A stretch of DNA of 64,000 nt from positions 92,760,001-92,824,000 of the forward strand of contig CM075676.1 in assembly GCA_037962975.1 (NCBI GenBank), written 5' to 3'. Source of the stretch: Clitoria ternatea. Lineage: Eukaryota > Streptophyta > Magnoliopsida > Fabales > Fabaceae. Below the pieces are notes generated by a model. It worked only from the letters and a program-made list of their open reading frames with translations, was not told the DNA's origin and did no database searches. A program made the position numbers and the translations under genes. Below, piece after piece: positions 58,378 to 64,000 of this stretch. Within the stretch, counting starts at the first letter, position 1, and the number at the start of each line of letters is the position of its first letter.

Positions 58378-59808
58378 TAAAGTAAGTAAAGTTGAATAGC
58401 TAATAAAGCAGATCATTCTTTAGTTGATGTTTGTTTTATGGTCTGCTGTTACTGTGAGCATATATAGCTGATCAACAATGTATTTCTATTAGGCAAGAAA
58501 TTTTGGCTTCAGCACGTGTGAGTGTGTGACCCTGTTGGTTTAGTTAGCACTAGTAGTATAATAATGAAGTTCAGAATTTTGGCTGTATTTTACCTGTGAT
58601 ATACTTATTTTAGTATGCATGTTATGGTGCTGACTACTGAGGGGTGACAAAGGTGAAGGATCTGACTCGTGATCTGTATGCACATGGTTGGAGGGGAATT
58701 GTTCTATCAGATACATCATACATGGATGGCTCACATAATTCAATGTTATGTTAATGACACAATTAATGAACTTAATGTGTGTATTAGCTGTTATTAAATG
58801 TAAGATTTTAGTCTGAATTTACTGATGCCTGAAAGTGATCTTTGCAATATGTTAATGCATTCTCGATTCCTCTGAAAGCAGGGTATGGCTCCCCTAAAAA
58901 ATAATTAATTAATGGCTGTACCAAAACACATTAAGTAACCTCAATTTTCCTATTTATATCTATATCAATTTAAAAAGGATGACAAATGTTAAATGCAATT
59001 TTTAAATTGTTTTTAATGTTCTTCCCACGTCAGAATTCAAATTTAAAGTTTTATTTTGACATTTCGAGAAATAAAAGTTGATATAATGATTAGGGTGACC
59101 TATCTATCTAGATGAAATTTTAATTATGATTGAAAAATTGAAATTTTAATTATGACTGAAATAAATTAAAGAAGTCCATCTTGATTCATTTTATTATTGG
59201 TCGTTGGACCAACCAAATTGGGGTCAAATAATGTATGAAATGAATATTAATTATTAGATTTTTTATTTTCATAATTGATTAATAAATATATATATATATA
59301 TATATATACACCCAGAGAGTACATAGAGAACCAACACAATTGGTGTCTTTTATGAGCATAAAGTGTCGTATTTTCATTTCCCTTCGCCGCTATTCAAAAT
59401 GATAAAGAAAAAGTCTAGATTTGAAAAAGTGCCGTTTATTTCCCCTATTCATATTTTCACCTAACAGACTAAGACACCGTCCAAACATAAATAACCTTAA
59501 CTGTAGTTCATCACATCTGGGACTATGTTACTTTATAATATGATATTATGCTAACCTCAGGAGAATATGCTAGTCAACAGATGTTAATTATAATATAAAT
59601 AATGTATAAACAACAAGGGGTCTGAGAAGCAGGGAGAATGAATAAGTACAGGAAAGCGTTGGAGCAATATTTCATATGATATTATGATAATGATTGCTAG
59701 ATGTCACTTTACTATTATAGTAATCTATATAAATATATAAAAGGAAAAAAAAGGTGTAACTATGACTCACCATGGAAGCACACGCCAGAAAAACAAGCAC
59801 AAAAACAA
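58378..59808. other. Intergenic DNA between convergent genes
   Basis: Contains the 3' UTRs of the transporter gene (+) and the SAM gene (-). No gene was recognised; the frame 58540-58743 (minus) is a chance ORF. Confidence 0.55.
59284..59309. repeat. (AT)n microsatellite
   Basis: About 13 AT/TA dinucleotides. Confidence 0.85.
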
Positions 59809-60675
59809 CTAAGTTGGTTTCAGATCTTGAAATAGTGCAGTCCAGAGAGTGTGATCATCATCATAATCAAACTCAGCCTTGGGCTTATTATAAGGACTAA
59901 AGCCCATTGGGCTCTCAGTTTCAGCCCTGGTTGGATCAAAAGGCCTTGGGAGTATTGGACTTCTACTCTCAACCATCATTCTAGGATCAATAGGCCCAGA
60001 AGCTCTTGGACTCCTTGTTGATGCCAAGAACCTTCCATCCATAGTGGGCCTAGACAACAAAGGGCTTCTATTCATGTTCATCATCCTCTCATGCATTCTC
60101 CCATCAAGAGGCCCAGATAACTTCAAGGCCTTGTTGTTGATCATTTTCTCATGCATTCTTCCATCCAAAGGTCCAGAAAGTGCTATTGTTCTGCTTCTAT
60201 ACATAGGTGGCATAGGCATAGCCTTCTCTTCCTTGAGATCCTCACTTCCTTGTTTCTTCACAACTGCTCCTTTCCATTTCCCTTGATTATACCAATTTGG
60301 CTCATGGGGTGGCAATGAAAGTGACACAGGCATAGGCATGTGCATGTCCTTCACATGATGATGATGATGATGATGATGATCATGAGAAACCAACTTGCTC
60401 ATGCACTTCCTTAGACACCTTTTGATGACCCCAGAGAGATTCTTACTACCAGGATTTTTTGGTGGGGCTGCCACTGACGATTCTTGTTGCCTTTTAACAA
60501 GCTTGAGAATTTCTAGCCTGTGTTTGGCAATTGAGATGCCCATGCTCTGGAGAAACTCGTGGTTGAAGTAGCTAGCATCTTCCAATTGAAGCTCATTGCG
60601 GGCAAAAGTTAGGCCATAGTCATAGATAAGGGAAGGTTCAAGACTTGTTCTTGATAGCCAAGAGAACCAATCCAT
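59809..60675 (-). CDS. SAM-domain protein
   Basis: Single-exon gene of 288 residues. The start is the ATG at 60675 (MDWFSWLSRTSLEPSLIYDY). The frame stays open 84 codons further upstream, but that part is AT-rich leader or promoter (TATAAATC at 60713-60720) and lacks family resemblance. The N-terminal 65 residues form a sterile alpha motif (FNHEFLQSMGISIAKHRLEI), a helical protein- or RNA-interaction module. A basic Cys-containing stretch (KRCLRKCMSKLVS), a nine-histidine run at about 99-109, and a Pro-rich C-terminal half follow. The C-terminal half contains repeats of the form LSGPLDGRMHE. This matches plant SAM proteins of the Arabidopsis At3g48800 type. The partner and role are unknown. 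It is transcribed towards the transporter gene. Confidence 0.85.
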   Translation of the reverse strand: MDWFSWLSRTSLEPSLIYDYGLTFARNELQLEDASYFNHEFLQSMGISIAKHRLEILKLVKRQQESSVAAPPKNPGSKNLSGVIKRCLRKCMSKLVSHDHHHHHHHHVKDMHMPMPVSLSLPPHEPNWYNQGKWKGAVVKKQGSEDLKEEKAMPMPPMYRSRTIALSGPLDGRMHEKMINNKALKLSGPLDGRMHERMMNMNRSPLLSRPTMDGRFLASTRSPRASGPIDPRMMVESRSPILPRPFDPTRAETESPMGFSPYNKPKAEFDYDDDHTLWTALFQDLKPT

Positions 60676-63475
60676 GGTTGTGCCCAAATTGGGATGAGTG
60701 TGGGCATTGGGATTTATAAGGTGTGTAGATATATAGATTAGATAGATAGATAAGGAGGTGTGGACATTGGGATATATGAGAGTCAGTGCATAGATGATAA
60801 ATGTGGTGGGTACACGCCTATTTATTTTGGTTTTTGAGACCATTTGCCAATTGGCACTACCTTTACTTTTTTCTTGTTTTTTAATTTTTTGTGAAATTTG
60901 GATGGTAGTTGGGATTGAGAGTGACAACAGCCAACAATTTGTTATTTTGTAATGTGGAGTATTTTGGCATTATCTAAGGATTGTTCACGGGTATTAGATA
61001 CAAAGGGCTATGACTTACTGAGATTTTTAACCCCCAAAATTAGATCCTATTGCAGACCATTTAGCCCTAGGAAGCAAAACATAAAAATACAAAATATGAT
61101 TAGTCCTTTGTGGTGCTTAACAAGATTTGATTAGGACAGGGGAAGGCTTAAGAGTGAGTAACATGGGTAACAGGGGTGATGGGTCCATGAAAAGGGGAAG
61201 TAGTTAAGGCAAATCAATTTGGTAACCAACTACCTATTTTGTGAAGAAAAAGTCCAAATGACCCATAGTCTACTATTTAGCACATACCTGCCGCTTTAAT
61301 TGGATAACAGTGTGGTATACTAGAAAACAAGATGCAAAAGTGAAGCCACATAAATGACTTGGAATAAGTAACCATTTTGTCAAGCATTGCACGCCGGTCT
61401 TTGCTATGTGCTTCAATGAAGTAATTTCCTCAAATAATTGGTGGGGCAATTATCTTTCCAATACATAATTGATGAGAGAAGATATATACATCATATACTA
61501 TATCACAGTAAAACTGCTATTGCAAACCTTTGGCATCAAGTTCATTTCAGAAAACCATAGAACACGGCAAGTTACCTGCAGGGTATGCAGTTTACATCCT
61601 CTGAAGTTGTTCAAATCAATAATATTAGATTGCAGACGCTGTATTAACATTTGTTTAGATTTTTAATCCGTTAATCAAATAGAATTTAAAAATATCTCAA
61701 ATAATATATCAATTAGTTAAACTCTTAATTATTAGATAACTCAATTAGTTAAACTCAATTTTTATAATTATAATTGAATACCAAACAAAGATGCACATAA
61801 TTTGTCATTACAAAATTGATACTAAAAGTATAGTTCAACTTTTGATTTTCACACTTCGAGGATAAAAAAAAATACATTTACATATAGATGCGTTTGGTAA
61901 TTTTTAACTGAAAAAAGTTGAAATTTTATCAACATAATCCAAAATCAAAAGCACCTCAAAAAAACATAAAAGCTTAAGTCCTTTTCCTTCTTAGATTCTT
62001 TTAGTATTATTCTCTCATCAAAATAAAAATTTTATCTACATACTTCACAAAATATAAGTTACATTAATGATCGAATAAATATCAAAATAAAATTTTAATT
62101 CTAAAAAAATAAAGTAACTGCCCTAAGTTTTCTCCTTTCACTTTTGCAATTAAAAGGTTCTACTGAAATTGTATGCACTTCATATAAGAATTTAATGGTG
62201 ACAAATTTTAGTATTATTCTCTTATATAGTAGGATGATGCTATATGACTTAACAACTTTTTTGAAAAATGAATTAGAAAGTATTACATGGTCTTTAATGA
62301 TCCTTCAACATAATGGTGCTAGTCCTATATATCATCTACTTTTGGTTTCTTTGAAAGCTCTGGGGTTGGTTGGTCCATGAGTTTGATTTGTAAATTTTAT
62401 GCCATAGCTGGAGTTGACAGAGAACTAGGTATAAACGTGGGTGGCTCACGTGACATATTAATGGTGGAGGAATTGATTGTTTTGGCATGAGAAAAGCAGG
62501 GGAATGGAGTTCCATAATGCAAACCTTTCCTATCCCGTGCAAATTTTTGTTTATACCTCTCTATCATTTATCCAATTTCAATGCTCTTTATTTGGTGAAC
62601 GCAAATATATCTACTTTCAACCGTGTTGCCCAAAAAATTACCAAGCATGTCTCAAACATACATATATTGTCTCTTTGATTCAATAACATTGGTTCTATCC
62701 ATAGTTACAAAGACCGGCTAAGAGCATGTTTGCTCTACCGTTCAATGGAACAGAAATTAAGAGAAGAGAAAATCAACATCCCCTAAATTGACTGGTTGAA
62801 TCGTTATGAATGTAAAAATTGATAAAGAAAAGATCCAATGTTAACTCAGATGAACCGGTCAAAAACCAGTCTGTTTTCATGTTTGGCAGTGATCTAAGTT
62901 GTCGCTGTCCTGCTTTTGCTCTGAGCTGCCTTTATTAGATCTCCTGCTTTGCCGCAAACCGATCACTGATTTGATTGGCTTACAAGAAACGCAAGAGCCT
63001 AACTATAAAATTATTTTTACGGCAATTTTTTTTAATTTTGATTAATAACATTATGGTTGTATAATTTGACTTGATGTATCATATAAAAATATTAAAAAAT
63101 TTAAAATAATATTGTTCTGCATTCCTCTAAATATACGCATAATAAGACCAACCAGAGTCATACTTAACCTTGATTGGAACTTTTAGATTGAGCTTTGTTT
63201 TTTAATTTGTTACTTGAAACTATATTTTGACAAACAAATGATAGTTAAACGGGTGGCATAATGTGGTGTACAGTAGAAGGATGTGAACCAATGGCTAAGT
63301 TAGGAAGTTAAAATCTAAAGTGGAAGCATAAAGTCCACATGTTTGCCGCTGAACCCGTACACACCTCCAACGTTTTCTCTTCACTCCCTTCAATTTCTTA
63401 AATTCCTCTTCCATTTCAACGTATTCCTTCCTCTGTTGTCTCTGTTTTACAACAACTTGTGTTCAACCTTGTATC
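60676..63475. other. Intergenic DNA between divergent genes
   Basis: Holds the SAM gene promoter (left end) and the promoter of the MICU-like gene (right end, about 63250-63475, CTCTTC- and CCTTC-rich leader). No other gene, tRNA or element was recognised. Confidence 0.5.
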
Positions 63476-63803
63476 ATGTTTTCCTGGAGCAGAAGATTTC
63501 AGCTGTCTCTGCAGCATAACATTAGGCCCTTTTGCACCCAATCACAACGCTCCACCTCATCATCATCATCATCATCCCATGGTGGGTCCGGATATTATGA
63601 TAATAATAGCAGGCTTGGAGACTTTGAATCTTTTCTTAGATCAATCACTTCTGGGGTTGTGGTTGTTGCCTCCACCTTAGGATTTTGGTATTTCTCTTAT
63701 TCATCTTCTCCTCCTACCACTTCTCTTCACTCATTCGCTGATTATACAACTCAGGATCAGCTTCAACAAAACATTGAAAACAAATCCAAATTCCTCTTTA
63801 ATG
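63476..63803 (+). CDS. Probable mitochondrial calcium uptake protein (MICU), first exon only
   Basis: Exon 1 encodes 109 residues plus one base, ending at the donor AATG|GTATCA (63804). The frame beyond 63803 is intron. The N-terminus (MFSWSRRFQLSLQHNIRPFC) is rich in Arg, Ser and Phe without acids, as expected of a mitochondrial presequence. A serine run follows, then a predicted membrane-spanning segment (ITSGVVVVASTLGFWYFSYS, about 56-75), then SLHSFADYTTQDQ and SKFLFN. This layout and the SFAD...SKF(L/I)F motif resemble the start of plant MICU, the EF-hand regulator of the mitochondrial calcium uniporter. The EF-hands would lie in exons beyond the window, so the identification is tentative. 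Confidence 0.6.
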
Positions 63804-64000
63804 GTATCATTCCCTTTCACTCATTAAATTTATCTTGCATGTAACCCTTTTCTTAATACATAAATGTAAGGGGGAAGCTTAACACTTATTCTCTCTCCAC
63901 TATTTCAGTAGATACAAAAAAAAAATATTATACCACATGTATTGAGAAATTAGTTTAAATTGGTTAATATGATGTTAGTTTTTAGAAAATTTATTGCTAA
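63804..64000 (+). other. First intron (5' part) of the MICU-like gene
   Basis: AT-rich sequence after the donor GTATCATT. No acceptor or second exon is recognisable before the window ends. Confidence 0.55.

Noticed and set aside
60676..60927. 84-codon N-terminal extension of the SAM protein
   Set aside because: AT-rich with TATA-like sequence and no family match; the conserved protein begins MDWFSWL at 60675.

Overview
The window is nuclear DNA of a dicot plant, most likely a papilionoid legume. It has long AT-rich intergenic DNA, plant GT-AG introns, four plant genes, and dense plant-type transposable elements (Ty3/gypsy Tat and Tekay-like, Copia, hAT, CACTA). The legume assignment is inference from protein resemblance and repeat style. 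No part looks bacterial or organellar.

Layout. 1-12.0 kb: decayed transposons. These are a minus-strand Copia LTR (about 0.5-1.6 kb), a broken CACTA element with a recognisable Ulp1-type protease domain (5.2-7.36 kb), and gypsy LTR material (7.36-11.59 kb). 12.1-12.7 kb: an intact single-exon gene for a plant serine-rich protein. 12.7-27.9 kb: AT-rich intergenic DNA with one Copia LTR (15.05-16.55 kb), small MITE-like elements, diverged direct repeats and a microsatellite. 28-38.8 kb: two solo LTRs of one family in the same orientation (target duplications: one exact, one 4/5). The first is split by a 3.7-kb hAT transposon with perfect 18-bp terminal inverted repeats, a perfect 8-bp target duplication and an apparently intact three-exon transposase gene. 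A gypsy LTR with a tRNA-Asp type primer binding site follows. 39.9-40.4 kb: a non-autonomous hAT. 40.76-53.68 kb: a complete, very young Tat-lineage Ty3/gypsy retrotransposon. 55.9-63.8 kb: three ordinary plant genes: a Nodulin-like/MFS transporter (NFD4-like, +), a SAM-domain protein (-), and the first exon of a probable mitochondrial calcium uptake protein (MICU, +).

The most interesting object is the 12.9-kb Tat element. By eye its 894-bp LTRs are identical, and it has a TTATG target duplication. Its gag and pol lie in the same frame, separated by one TGA codon, and pol carries two RNase H-like regions. Downstream, on the opposite strand, lies a two-exon gene of about 864 codons with its own TATA box. 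Between the convergent sense and antisense genes are two tandem arrays (about 60-68 bp and 48 bp units), and each unit can fold into a hairpin. Extra antisense ORFs are known in Tat elements. The predicted intron, the independent promoter and the hairpin arrays at the convergence point deserve a closer look.

A second theme is that three neighbouring LTRs each carry a different short near-palindromic or directional phrase (CACTCGGA, TCGCTTGAGCGA, CCACTGGCCGTGG) repeated at irregular spacing.
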